Shown here in pieces: positions 35,138-44,486 of a stretch of DNA of 64,000 nucleotides; the first letter of the stretch is position 1, and every line of letters starts with the position of its first letter. Under the pieces are notes generated by a model. That model did not search any database. It worked only from the letters and a program-made list of their open reading frames with translations, and had not been told where the DNA came from. Origin of the DNA: an uncultured Alphaproteobacteria bacterium. GTDB lineage: Bacteria > Pseudomonadota > Alphaproteobacteria > Rhodobacterales > Rhodobacteraceae. The stretch is taken from positions 94,189 to 158,188 of the forward strand of contig CACJWR010000001.1 of assembly GCA_902596985.1 (NCBI GenBank), given 5' to 3'. The position numbers and the translations under genes are program-made.

Positions 35138-36043
35138 ATGAATTGGATCTCTAACTTTGTTAGGCCAAAAATCAATGCAATATTTTCACGTAAAGGTAGC
35201 TCTGAGACATTGTGGGTAAAATGCGAGAGCTGCAACTCGATGATATTTCATAAAGAATTTAGCCAAAATCTCAATGTGTGCCCAAGTTGTAACTATCATA
35301 TGTACATGTCTCCTAAGGACCGCTTCAAGTCATTATTTGACGACAGCTTATACTCGGAAATTGATTATGACGCTCCAGAACAGGATCCTTTGAATTTCAA
35401 AGATACAAAAAAATATACTGATAGAATAAAAGATGCACAAAGAAGTACTGGTCAAAAAGAAGCAATTTCAATTTCTGAAGGTCAATTAGGAGGCATGAAA
35501 ACGGTAATAGCCTGTCAAGACTTTAAGTTTATGGGAGGTTCTATGGGTATGGCCGTAGGAAACGCGATTTTAGAAGGGGTAAAAAGAGCGGTGAAAAATA
35601 AATCTCCCTTTATTTTATTTGCTGCTGCTGGTGGTGCCAGAATGCAAGAAAGTGTTTTATCGCTGATCCAAATGCCAAGAACAACAGTCGCTATTGAAAT
35701 GTTAAGAGATGCCAAACTTCCCTATATAGTTGTATTAACAAACCCGACGACTGGAGGAGTTACAGCGTCTTATGCAATGCTGGGAGATGTGCAAATAGCA
35801 GAACCAAATGCACTTATTTGCTTTGCTGGACCAAGAGTGATTGAGCAAACAATTAGGGAAAGACTACCAGAGGGATTTCAGAGATCAGAGTATTTGTTAG
35901 ACCATGGCATGCTTGATAAAGTGGTATCGAGAAAATTTTTGAGAGAAGAGCTGATAAAATTAATCTATCTATTAAAAAATCAACCTCCACCTATTAGGGG
36001 AAATATTACAGAGTCTGATGGGCCTAATGGACGAGATTCTTAA
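35138..36043 (+). CDS. accD: Acetyl-CoA carboxylase carboxyltransferase subunit beta
   Basis: This 301-residue subunit transfers the carboxyl group from biotin to acetyl-CoA in fatty acid synthesis. The four-cysteine zinc ribbon is at C29, C32, C48 and C51. The carboxyltransferase core includes FMGGSMGMAVG, AAGGARMQES, and NPTTGGVTASYAMLGDV. It overlaps folC by 26 bases, an accD-folC coupling common in proteobacteria. Confidence 0.97.
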   Translation: MNWISNFVRPKINAIFSRKGSSETLWVKCESCNSMIFHKEFSQNLNVCPSCNYHMYMSPKDRFKSLFDDSLYSEIDYDAPEQDPLNFKDTKKYTDRIKDAQRSTGQKEAISISEGQLGGMKTVIACQDFKFMGGSMGMAVGNAILEGVKRAVKNKSPFILFAAAGGARMQESVLSLIQMPRTTVAIEMLRDAKLPYIVVLTNPTTGGVTASYAMLGDVQIAEPNALICFAGPRVIEQTIRERLPEGFQRSEYLLDHGMLDKVVSRKFLREELIKLIYLLKNQPPPIRGNITESDGPNGRDS

Positions 36044-37322
36044 AAGGCTGGAATTACTTCACCCCAAAATAATTGATCTTAAATTAGACAGAGTAAAAAG
36101 ACTTTTAAGGAAATTGGGTAATCCCGAAAAGTCGATACCTCCTGTAATACATGTGGCTGGAACTAATGGAAAAGGTTCTACTATTGCTATGATTAAATCA
36201 GGGTTGCAAAGAAGTGGGTTTAGGACACATACCTATACTTCACCACATTTGGTGAGCTTTAATGAGAGAATTGAGATAGGGGACAAAAGGATAAGTGAAG
36301 ATGCATTAAAAGAAGTTCTTAGTGAGTGCGAAGAGGCAAATAACTCTCAGCCAATAACATTTTTTGAAATAACCACCTGTGCTGCTTTTCTTGCATTTTC
36401 AAGAGCATCTGCTGACTATACTCTTTTAGAGGTTGGACTGGGCGGAGAGTTTGATGCTACTAACGTTATCCAAAACCCCGTAGCCTCAATTATTACGCCA
36501 ATATCCTTCGATCATAAGGAGTATTTGGGAAGTTCAATAAAAAAGATTGCTGCCGCTAAAGCTGGTATAATTAAGAAAAACACTCCTACTATAATCTCAA
36601 ACCAATCTCCAATAGTAGAAAGAATACTTGAAGCGAAATGCGTATCAAATAATAGTAATGTTATCTGGTCGGCGGAAAGTTTTACCGTTTCTAGTTCAAG
36701 GAAATCGATTATTCAAAAAATCAACAATAAAAAAATCGAATACCCTTTTCCTAACTTAATTGGCACACACCAAATCAGCAATGCAATGACTGCTATTTCT
36801 ACACTTACTTATTTAAAGGTCCCCGAAAAACACATATGTGAGGGGTTAACATCTACTTACTGGCCAGCTAGGCTCCAAGAGATAAATAACGGAACTTTAT
36901 TTGAATTGATAAAAAAATATAACATTAATAATAAATTATGGATCGATGGAGGCCATAATGAAGACGCTAGCATTCAACTAAGTAAGAGTGTGGGTTTTAT
37001 TAATAAAAAAAACCTCCATATCATTTTTGGTTGCCTTCAACATAAAGATCATAGATCTTTTTTAAGAAATTTAGTGGCCGTAGCCTCATCTCTAAGTATA
37101 GTTGAAATTGATAGTCAATCTTCATCACTAATTAAAACAGTGGCCGTTTCAAGTGCTAAAGAAGTAGGTTGGAAAAAAATCTATTCAGCGAATAGCATTC
37201 GCGATGCTATTAAAAATATTTGTTCTCAAGATGAAGGTTTAGCGCCGCAAGTTTCAATTTTAATCTGTGGTTCCTTATACTTGGCGGGACAAGCTTTGAA
37301 AGAGAATGGGATTGAAATCTAG
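36018..37322 (+). CDS. folC: Folylpolyglutamate/dihydrofolate synthase
   Basis: This 434-residue Mur-ligase-type enzyme adds glutamate to folates and makes dihydrofolate. The ATP-binding loop is AGTNGKGST (about 47-55), then [12 protein letters not shown], and later GGEFDATNV and GTHQISNAM. The ATG at 36018 lies inside accD; an ATG three codons on is possible. It overlaps convergent trxA by four bases. Confidence 0.95.
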   Translation: MGLMDEILKRLELLHPKIIDLKLDRVKRLLRKLGNPEKSIPPVIHVAGTNGKGSTIAMIKSGLQRSGFRTHTYTSPHLVSFNERIEIGDKRISEDALKEVLSECEEANNSQPITFFEITTCAAFLAFSRASADYTLLEVGLGGEFDATNVIQNPVASIITPISFDHKEYLGSSIKKIAAAKAGIIKKNTPTIISNQSPIVERILEAKCVSNNSNVIWSAESFTVSSSRKSIIQKINNKKIEYPFPNLIGTHQISNAMTAISTLTYLKVPEKHICEGLTSTYWPARLQEINNGTLFELIKKYNINNKLWIDGGHNEDASIQLSKSVGFINKKNLHIIFGCLQHKDHRSFLRNLVAVASSLSIVEIDSQSSSLIKTVAVSSAKEVGWKKIYSANSIRDAIKNICSQDEGLAPQVSILICGSLYLAGQALKENGIEI

Positions 37323-37639
37323 GTGCTTTCGTCAATCCAGTTTTTTAAATCTGTCTTAGGTGCCGCCCCAATTTTAGACGAGATCATCTCTCCATTTTTA
37401 AATATGAAGAGTGCTGGAATACCTCTAACACCCAATTTGCTTGGACTATTGGGGTTTTCATCAACATTGATTTTTGCAATCTTAATTTTTTCTCCATATT
37501 CCTCAGACAACTCTTCCAGAGCTGGTCCTATTTGTTTACATGGCCCGCACCACTCAGCCCAAAAATCGATTACTACAGGAACCGAGCTCTTTATCACTTG
37601 TTCTTCAAAAGTTTCATCCGTTACGTTAAATGTTGCCAT
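37319..37639 (-). CDS. trxA: Thioredoxin
   Basis: This is a 106-residue cytosolic thioredoxin with the active site WCGPCK (Cys31, Cys34) and the cis-proline in RGIPALFIF. It reduces protein disulfides and ribonucleotide reductase. An AGGAG site precedes the ATG. It lies nine bases after the exonuclease gene on the same strand. Confidence 0.97.
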   Translation of the reverse strand: MATFNVTDETFEEQVIKSSVPVVIDFWAEWCGPCKQIGPALEELSEEYGEKIKIAKINVDENPNSPSKLGVRGIPALFIFKNGEMISSKIGAAPKTDLKNWIDEST

Positions 37640-37648
37640 GGTTTACTC

Positions 37649-39079
37649 CTAGTTTTTTATCCTTTTTTGATAATAAGTCTCTTTAAAATGATTTCTGATA
37701 TCGTTGAGTTCAAAAACAAACTCTCTAACTTTAGTATTAGAGTCGTTTTCAATAATTTCAATCTCTTTGTCAAAATCGTCACAAGTTTTCCATTTCTCTT
37801 TGTTAGTACTTGTTAATTGATCTTCAACCGAGCGCTCAATTTTGTCTCTTACACTTAATGGTAAGGTTTGAGGGCACTCCTCATAAATAAGCCTCAGACC
37901 AAAATAAGAAAAGCGTTTATCAGAAAATTCCTGGCATAATTTATATCTATTTGACCAATTCTCATTCTTAAACTGTTGTTTCAGTTTTTGGTCCTTATGG
38001 CTCGGAAATCCACCAATATACAATGTTTCCTCTGCCATAATATCTTCTTGTGATCCAATTAATTCTTTTTCTTGTTTATTCTCCTCTGCAATATCCATAA
38101 GCATTGACGTTAAATTTTGTTTAAAAAATGTGGCCTTCTCTAAGACCTCAGATCTTTTTTGGAATTCATTTATATTTATTGAGTTGAAAAACCAACTATC
38201 TTCAACTTGCTTTTTTTTTAGCAATATTGGACCTTTGTTCGGATTTACAAATTTAAGAAATTTTTGGCCGGAAATATAAATAGCTCTTAAATCCTTTAAA
38301 TTTAGTTCAATTAAATCCTGAGGGTCGTAATTTAGATCAAAGAGAACTGGGAAATTATAAACAGGATGACTGAACAGAAAAGTTCCTGAAATAGGCGTTG
38401 TTTTTCCGTAAAATGTTTGGCATAGAAATACTATTTTCTCTTCCGAAAGGGTATTGTACACCCGTGATTTATTTGCGCCTTCTAAAAATGATCGCCAAAA
38501 ACTAGGTTGTCTTTTGGATATAAGTTGTGCCAATTTTTTTGTAGCCATAACATCACCAAACGCATCATGGGCAAGGTGATTAATGGCATTTGCTGGTGCT
38601 ATTTGATCTAGCTTAAAAGTCTTCTTCTTTTTTTCGTTAGTAGGGACATTAATAGTAGTCGGGAAAAAAAAATCAACGGTTCGTAATAGATCTAGTAAAT
38701 CAGCCCTATGGTTATTATTCCTACTTGTCAAATATGGGTCAAGAAGAGCCCTGAATAATGAGTGTCTTAAGAATTCCTCATCAAATTTTATGCTGTTATA
38801 ACCTATAAATATTGAAGGTGACCATTTAATAAACTTTTCTTCTAGCTTTCTAAGCATCTCGTAGTGCGAACATTCCGTTTTTATTAGTTTGGCGTAATCG
38901 GTGTTATTTACTGCGAGAGCGAAAGGGCTCGGTATTAGTCCTGGCTTTAATCTACATCTATATTCAAATGCGTCTATCTCATTAAACTCTTTGGAGACTT
39001 TAGTTGCTCCGACCTGAAGAATTTGATCCCAATGTGGATCTCTACCAGTTGTTTCAAAATCATAAAAAATTAAATCCAT
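37649..39079 (-). CDS. sbcB: Exonuclease I-like DEDDh 3'-5' exonuclease
   Basis: This 476-residue protein is close to the usual size of exodeoxyribonuclease I. The exonuclease domain starts at once with FYDFETTGRDP (Asp7 and Glu9), then FIGYNSIKFDEEFLRHSLF and NHLAHDAFGDV, which supply further acidic residues and the His. The C-terminal half includes the family-like NENWSNRYKLCQEF and RFSYFGLRLIYEECP segments. ExoI digests single-stranded DNA and acts in repair. It sits between trxA and tsaE, where I would expect the addAB recombination nuclease genes in Rhodobacterales. Confidence 0.85.
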   Translation of the reverse strand: MDLIFYDFETTGRDPHWDQILQVGATKVSKEFNEIDAFEYRCRLKPGLIPSPFALAVNNTDYAKLIKTECSHYEMLRKLEEKFIKWSPSIFIGYNSIKFDEEFLRHSLFRALLDPYLTSRNNNHRADLLDLLRTVDFFFPTTINVPTNEKKKKTFKLDQIAPANAINHLAHDAFGDVMATKKLAQLISKRQPSFWRSFLEGANKSRVYNTLSEEKIVFLCQTFYGKTTPISGTFLFSHPVYNFPVLFDLNYDPQDLIELNLKDLRAIYISGQKFLKFVNPNKGPILLKKKQVEDSWFFNSININEFQKRSEVLEKATFFKQNLTSMLMDIAEENKQEKELIGSQEDIMAEETLYIGGFPSHKDQKLKQQFKNENWSNRYKLCQEFSDKRFSYFGLRLIYEECPQTLPLSVRDKIERSVEDQLTSTNKEKWKTCDDFDKEIEIIENDSNTKVREFVFELNDIRNHFKETYYQKRIKN

Positions 39080-39099
39080 GTTTTCTTATTCTAAATATT

Positions 39100-39615
39100 T
39101 TACTTATTAAAATATCTACTGCCAATTAAAGCGCCAACCAAATCATCCCACCCATCTCCAAAAAATGCAACTTCAACGTTTCTATACTTTTTAAGCTTTT
39201 TTGTTTCCAGTATTTTTATTCTCACATACCGAGGAAGGTTTTCTTTTTCTAAAATTTCTGGCCATTCTAAAATAGTAATCTGACTATCAAAGACATCTGG
39301 AATCCCCAACTCGAATAGCTCCAACTCACTTTTAACCCTGTAAAGATCAATATGTGAAATTTTACGGCACTTAAATTCATAGCTTTGAATCAACGAAAAT
39401 GTTGGTGACGAAACTTCTTCAATATCTAAATTTTCCTTTTTCGCATTCGCTTTAATAAATAGTCTAGCAAACTCCGTCTTTCCAGCACCGACCTTGCCGG
39501 AAAGAAGTAGCAAGTCACCATTTTCTGTATTTTCTGCAAAAATTTCTGCTATCTCACCTAAATCAAGGAGTTCCAAATCAAATGCATGTAACATAATAAA
39601 GGGCTCAGCTAACAT
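39100..39615 (-). CDS. tsaE: tRNA t6A biosynthesis ATPase TsaE
   Basis: This 171-residue P-loop ATPase works with TsaB and TsaD in making t6A37. It has Walker A GKVGAGKT (40-47), PTFSLIQSYE, HIDLYR, and ILEWPE. The ATG at 39615 overlaps regB by eleven bases; the ATG at 39594 (seven codons in) fits the family start equally well. It is functionally linked to mtaB, which modifies the t6A product. Confidence 0.92.
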   Translation of the reverse strand: MLAEPFIMLHAFDLELLDLGEIAEIFAENTENGDLLLLSGKVGAGKTEFARLFIKANAKKENLDIEEVSSPTFSLIQSYEFKCRKISHIDLYRVKSELELFELGIPDVFDSQITILEWPEILEKENLPRYVRIKILETKKLKKYRNVEVAFFGDGWDDLVGALIGSRYFNK

Positions 39616-41014
39616 TTCTGGGGTTCTCCTTCATTTTAGCTTTCTTGTCCCATTGCAAGACTTCGATAGATGACCTTTCCCAAGAAATCTCAACTTTTGC
39701 CCCTGTTATTCGTTTTTTACCATCAGTTTCGATTTGTTTCATATTTGAGAATTTCAACCGCCCATTTGTTTTCTCCAATAAAATATTTGCTATGAATAAA
39801 CCAAGACCCATTCCTTCTTCGGATGTTCTATTCTTTACCTCCATTAAATAAAAATTACTTTTCTTTAGAAATGGTTCTCCAATCATATTTGTAATATCAT
39901 TAGGAAACCCTTCGCCGTCATCGGTTATCTCTAAATTTATTTTTCTAGAGTTAATTATCAAATTTATATCAACAAGGGATTTAGAAAATTTCAGTGCATT
40001 GTGGACAATATTTCTTATACCATGTATCAGTTCAGGCTCTCTTTTAACCAAAGGTATCATTTTTTCTTTTATTGAAATGCCCTCATGACTTTGACTCACT
40101 CCGTTAAGTCTGAAAATTATTTGCTTATCAAAGGATTTATAAGGCTGGCTAGCTTCAAAAAGAAGTGTGAAAAAATCAATAATTTTTACATATTGATCAT
40201 CTTTTCCAAGTGACCCCATATCCGAAAGAATTGTCTTACATCTATCAATTTGTTCGTATATTAATTTTATATCATGATAGATGGGGCTGTCGCTATCAAT
40301 TTCACTAAGAATCTCCGATGAGGCCAATTTAATCGTTGCCAGAGGAGAACCTAATTCGTGACCTAAAGCGGCAACTACACCTGTCAAGGCCGTAAGTTTT
40401 CTTTCTTTCTCTAAAGCAACTTGAGTGGCCTGAAGGGCTTTATTCATATTTGAATTATCCAAAAATATTCTTCTCACATAACTGCCTAAAAATGTCACGG
40501 TAATTATTAACGAAGCTGAGAAACCAACTAATAAAATCTCTGGAGGCGCCAATATATGTCCTGAGCTGTCCAGAATAGAAAAATTTTTTAAGCTCAATAG
40601 CAATATGCATAAAAATGTCATTACTCCAAGAGCAATAAGATAAATTATTGGTAGCGAAGATGCAGATACAATAGCTGGTACAATTATAAGCATTGAAAAG
40701 GGATTGCTTATTCCACCAGAAAAATAAAGTAATAATGAAATTTGAGTCAAGTCAAAAGAGAGAAATAAAAATGTCTTCAAAGCTGATAATCGCTTTTCTG
40801 TTCTGAAATAAATGCTACAAGTAAGATTAACGATACAGGAAAATAAAATTATTGTGAGACATGCCTCAACATTAAAGGTTAGGCCTAGTACCAGATCAGT
40901 AACTGCTATTGCAGTTCCTTGTCCAGCTATCGCCAGCCAGCGTAAATTTACCAGAGTTTTAGGCTTAATCCAACTTGCATCTAAATAGATTTGCCTTTTA
41001 ATTAAATTTATCAT
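39605..41014 (-). CDS. regB: Redox sensor histidine kinase RegB/PrrB
   Basis: This 469-residue membrane kinase has about six transmembrane segments (residues 25-185) containing the quinone-binding signature GGISNPF (about 100-106). The H box is ALGHELGSPLATIKLA with phospho-His near 219. A nearby cysteine in YEQIDRCKTIL (about 259) matches the redox-active cysteine described in RegB. N and G boxes follow (VHNALKF, DDGEGFPND, GMGLGLFIA). It senses the quinone pool and phosphorylates RegA. The ATG at 41014 is used; a TTG two codons earlier is possible. It is divergent from regA. Confidence 0.93.
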   Translation of the reverse strand: MINLIKRQIYLDASWIKPKTLVNLRWLAIAGQGTAIAVTDLVLGLTFNVEACLTIILFSCIVNLTCSIYFRTEKRLSALKTFLFLSFDLTQISLLLYFSGGISNPFSMLIIVPAIVSASSLPIIYLIALGVMTFLCILLLSLKNFSILDSSGHILAPPEILLVGFSASLIITVTFLGSYVRRIFLDNSNMNKALQATQVALEKERKLTALTGVVAALGHELGSPLATIKLASSEILSEIDSDSPIYHDIKLIYEQIDRCKTILSDMGSLGKDDQYVKIIDFFTLLFEASQPYKSFDKQIIFRLNGVSQSHEGISIKEKMIPLVKREPELIHGIRNIVHNALKFSKSLVDINLIINSRKINLEITDDGEGFPNDITNMIGEPFLKKSNFYLMEVKNRTSEEGMGLGLFIANILLEKTNGRLKFSNMKQIETDGKKRITGAKVEISWERSSIEVLQWDKKAKMKENPRNVS

Positions 41015-41177
41015 TTTCAAAGTTTAAGTATTGAATACTAAATAATATCTAACATACTCTTTATAAAATTCTTGTAAAAATAATTGGTTTCATTAAATGC
41101 TAAATAATAACACTTAGGAAAATGTTTGACGGAGAGTAATTTTGGAACATATTATCCACAAAGAGGGGCATATGTAG

Positions 41178-41732
41178 ATGTTGGATGAAAGTAATTACAA
41201 AATCGACGAGAATAATTCTCTACTCATATTGGACGACGATCAACCGTTCTTAAAAAGATTAAGTGTGGCAATGGAAAAGCGGGGTTTTAACGTTTTTCCC
41301 GCCAGTTCTATGGCAGAATTTAGTAGAATTATAGAAAGTGACTGTCCCAACTACGCGATAATTGACCTTAGGCTAAGTGATGGAACTGGCTTAGATGCTG
41401 TCGAAAGTATAAGAAACATAAACCCAAAATCGAAAATCGTAGTACTTACCGGCTATGGTGCAATAGCCACAGCTGTTGCTGCCGTCAAAATAGGTGCAAT
41501 TGATTACCTATCAAAGCCAGCAGACGCTAATGATATTTTGAACGCTCTTGTTTTTAGTGACCAGAGTAAACCTCCTCCTCCAGTTAACCCGATGTCAGCA
41601 GATAGGGTAAAGTGGGAACATATTCAAAGGATATTTGAATTGTGCAATAGAAATGTCTCTGAGACTGCTAGGAGATTGAACATGCATAGACGAACACTAC
41701 AAAGAATCCTAGCAAAAAGAAGTCCTAGATAA
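41178..41732 (+). CDS. regA: Redox response regulator RegA/PrrA
   Basis: This 184-residue regulator has an N-terminal receiver with acidic pocket ILDDDQ (19-21) and phosphoacceptor Asp63 in IIDLRLSDGTG. A proline linker (PPPPVNP) leads to a Fis-type helix-turn-helix (NVSETARRLNMHRRTLQRILAKR), nearly the family consensus. RegA controls respiration, bc1, oxidases and carbon metabolism in response to RegB. It faces regB across about 163 bases. No senC lies between or beside them, unlike the arrangement known from Rhodobacter. Confidence 0.95.
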   Translation: MLDESNYKIDENNSLLILDDDQPFLKRLSVAMEKRGFNVFPASSMAEFSRIIESDCPNYAIIDLRLSDGTGLDAVESIRNINPKSKIVVLTGYGAIATAVAAVKIGAIDYLSKPADANDILNALVFSDQSKPPPPVNPMSADRVKWEHIQRIFELCNRNVSETARRLNMHRRTLQRILAKRSPR

Positions 41733-41737
41733 TACCT

Positions 41738-42958
41738 TTATTGTTTTAGAAGCGCAGGAAGATTTCCATACTCACCTGCTGCCTCCTTTACAAAAAAACT
41801 CTTTAACAGATCAGATTTGTTAACAGCGTTCATACCAAGCTCTCTCAGAGTTTTAAGATAAAAATTGTCATTCGAGAAAAGTGTGTTTATCAAATCCGTA
41901 TAGGTTGCTAGAGATATCCTATCGAATGATCTCCATGATTCATATTGTTTTAAAAGATCATTGCTACCAAGATCTAAACCTAATTTTTTACCTTTCAAAA
42001 GGATATCCACCAAAGAGGCAACATCTCTTAAACCTAGATTCAGACCCTGTCCAGCGAGTGGGTGAATTGCTTGAGCTGAGTCTCCAATAAAAACTTTTCT
42101 ATTATCAATAGTGTCTCTCAGAAACCTTAAATAAAGCGGGAATATTTTTTTTTCACCTATCAATTCAAGGTTCGTTAAAATATCTCCAATGTTATCCTTT
42201 AAATGATTTATAAATTTTTCATCATTAGATTTGCTTATTTTATCTCCAAGTTCTATTGGTAGACTCCAAACAAAAGTTGCCCGTTTCCCTTTGAGAGGAA
42301 GTATAGCTAACGGGCCACCTGACAAAAATAATTGGTGGGCAACAAAATTGTGCTCATTTTCATGGGACAGGTTCCCAACTATCGCTAATTGGTTATAATT
42401 TTTTTTGAAAAAATTTTTATTTAGGCGTTTCGCAAAGCCCGACTCTCGACCATCACTAATGATAAATATTTCAGTGCTTATCAACGAGTTGTCAGAAAGC
42501 ATGATTTTAGTTTCGAAACTATTTGTCTGATCCTCAATTACTTCTGTGGAGTTAACCAATTGAATTTTTGCATTTCTATTAATCTCTGAATAAAGCACTT
42601 TTCTCAAGTAAAAGTCTTCTATCATGTAGCTCGAAGGGCCAGCCTCGTGAGGTTCTTTATTGAACTCTACCAAATGCCGTTTCGTGTCACCAGAATTCTT
42701 TCTCGTCGAAAGCATGATATTTTCTATAGGACTTACGTTTAATTTTTTTGGCTCCCATAGACCGAGATTAATTAATAAATTCTTTGAGGTTCTTGATAGC
42801 GCATAGGTTCGTCCCTTATTTCTCCTTATTCGATCTTCCTCTAACGCTCCATCAACAATTGTTACATCTAATCCCTTTGATGCAAGCGCTATCGCCATTG
42901 TACTTCCGATTAAACCCGCACCTGCTATAACAATTTGTCTTTTTTTTGAAGTTTTCAT
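41738..42958 (-). CDS. UbiH/UbiF/VisC-type FAD monooxygenase (ubiquinone hydroxylase)
   Basis: This protein has about 406 residues. The FAD-binding GAGLIGSTMAIALASKG opens the protein, and the conserved ring-hydroxylase motif GDSAQAIHPLAGQGLNLGLRD is near residue 290. These mark a flavin hydroxylase of the ubiquinone ring; which position it hydroxylates (UbiH, UbiF, UbiI or UbiL-type) cannot be told here. The ATG at 42958 is used; a GTG five codons earlier is an alternative. It is convergent with regA, five bases apart. Confidence 0.88.
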   Translation of the reverse strand: MKTSKKRQIVIAGAGLIGSTMAIALASKGLDVTIVDGALEEDRIRRNKGRTYALSRTSKNLLINLGLWEPKKLNVSPIENIMLSTRKNSGDTKRHLVEFNKEPHEAGPSSYMIEDFYLRKVLYSEINRNAKIQLVNSTEVIEDQTNSFETKIMLSDNSLISTEIFIISDGRESGFAKRLNKNFFKKNYNQLAIVGNLSHENEHNFVAHQLFLSGGPLAILPLKGKRATFVWSLPIELGDKISKSNDEKFINHLKDNIGDILTNLELIGEKKIFPLYLRFLRDTIDNRKVFIGDSAQAIHPLAGQGLNLGLRDVASLVDILLKGKKLGLDLGSNDLLKQYESWRSFDRISLATYTDLINTLFSNDNFYLKTLRELGMNAVNKSDLLKSFFVKEAAGEYGNLPALLKQ

Positions 42959-43059
42959 AAGCAGATCAGTCACCAGTTGGATTGAAAAAATAATGTATTC
43001 AGTAAACAGTTTAACTAGTTTATTATATTAAAAAGTAAATAAAACCAACCGACAAATAA

Positions 43060-44391
43060 ATGGACTTTGAGAATTTAAAAAATAAAAAAATTAACGATGT
43101 CAGCGGATTGATTGAGAATGGGCAGATATGTCCAGAGGAACTCACTCGTTTTTATTTGCAAAAAATATCAAGTGACCATAGGTCAGAAGACATATTTACT
43201 GAAGTCTATAAAAAAACTGCTATAGCCTCAGCTAAAGAGTCAAAAAAAAGAGCTAAAGTTGGGTTAAGAAGAGGGACTCTTGATGGAATTCCAATATCAG
43301 TAAAGGACTTAGCCGATATAAAAGGAAAACTAACAGGCGGTGGATCGTCTCTAACTAATAAAGAAAAAGCGAGGAATAACGCGACTTTTGTAGATAATTT
43401 ACAATGCCAGGGAGCAATCATTTTGGGTAAGACTCATATGACTGAGCTTGCTTTTTCAGGCCTTGGTCTAAATCCCGTCACCGCGACCCCCACTAACCCA
43501 TTTAATGAGGAACTTGTTTCTGGAGGATCTTCATCGGGTTCGGCAGTATCTGTTTCTAGAAATTATTGTTTTGCATCAGTTGGTTCGGATACTGGGGGGT
43601 CTGTTAGAATTCCTGCAGCCTGGAATAATCTAGTAGGATTGAAAACAACCCATAATCTAATTGATTTAACTGGTGTATTGAAGCTTTGTCCTAGCTTTGA
43701 TACCCTTGGGCCCATTTGCAGAAATGTTGATGACACCAATTTGCTTTTTAACGGAATGATTAATGGAAAGCCTCAAAAACTGAGAAAATATAGGCCTGAA
43801 AATTTTAAGTTTTTAATTATTAAAAATATGTTTTTTGAGGGTGTAGATGGTGAAATAAATGATAGCTTTAATGTCGCTATTGATAAGATAATTAAAAGCG
43901 GTGCACGTGTAGAATATAAGAACATCTCAGAGATTGATGGCGCATTTGAAATCAGCAAAACTGTTTTTCCAGCTGAAGCATATGGAATGTGGCAACATGA
44001 AATTGAAAAAAACCCAGAAAAAATGTTTGCCCCAATTCGGGAAAGATTTCGTAGTGGAAAAAAAATCTTAGCGCATGATTATGTGTATTCCCTACAAAGA
44101 TTATTTGAATTGAGGATGAGTTTCCTAGAGAAAGTTATTGGGTTTGACGCTATATTGGCACCAACCTCACCCATAAAACCCCCGAGCATTACACAATTAT
44201 TAGATAATCATAAATTCTTTACTGAAAGGAATTTATTAGCTTTGCGAAATACTAGAATGGCAAACTCATTAAATTTATGTGCGTTAACACTGCCAACTGA
44301 TACAGATTTTTCTGGTTTAATGCTTATGGGACGTCCTAACAATGAGTTTGATCTAATGAATGTCGGATTAGCCATCGAAAAAATAAAATAA
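43060..44391 (+). CDS. Amidase-signature family hydrolase
   Basis: This 443-residue protein has the full Ser-cisSer-Lys triad: Lys82 in VKDLAD, Ser157 in GGSSSGSA and Ser181 in GSDTGGSVRIPAA. The spacing equals that of GatA, but the sequence after residue 250 and the absence of gatB/gatC neighbours suggest a general amidase rather than the glutamyl-tRNA amidotransferase subunit. Substrate is unknown. No signal peptide. Stands alone between ubiH-like and ftsK, with the 95-base gap to ftsK showing nothing clear. Confidence 0.88.
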   Translation: MDFENLKNKKINDVSGLIENGQICPEELTRFYLQKISSDHRSEDIFTEVYKKTAIASAKESKKRAKVGLRRGTLDGIPISVKDLADIKGKLTGGGSSLTNKEKARNNATFVDNLQCQGAIILGKTHMTELAFSGLGLNPVTATPTNPFNEELVSGGSSSGSAVSVSRNYCFASVGSDTGGSVRIPAAWNNLVGLKTTHNLIDLTGVLKLCPSFDTLGPICRNVDDTNLLFNGMINGKPQKLRKYRPENFKFLIIKNMFFEGVDGEINDSFNVAIDKIIKSGARVEYKNISEIDGAFEISKTVFPAEAYGMWQHEIEKNPEKMFAPIRERFRSGKKILAHDYVYSLQRLFELRMSFLEKVIGFDAILAPTSPIKPPSITQLLDNHKFFTERNLLALRNTRMANSLNLCALTLPTDTDFSGLMLMGRPNNEFDLMNVGLAIEKIK

Positions 44392-44486
44392 TTAAATAAA
44401 AAGTCTAATCTTTACCTAGATGACAAAAAAAAGTATTATAAATAAAAAAAATATCTTGAAATAACCAAGAAATATCGAGCAGAAAA

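Noticed and set aside
43060..44391. Annotation as GatA
   Set aside because: The catalytic triad spacing matches GatA, but the triad is common to all amidase-signature enzymes and no gatB or gatC is adjacent.
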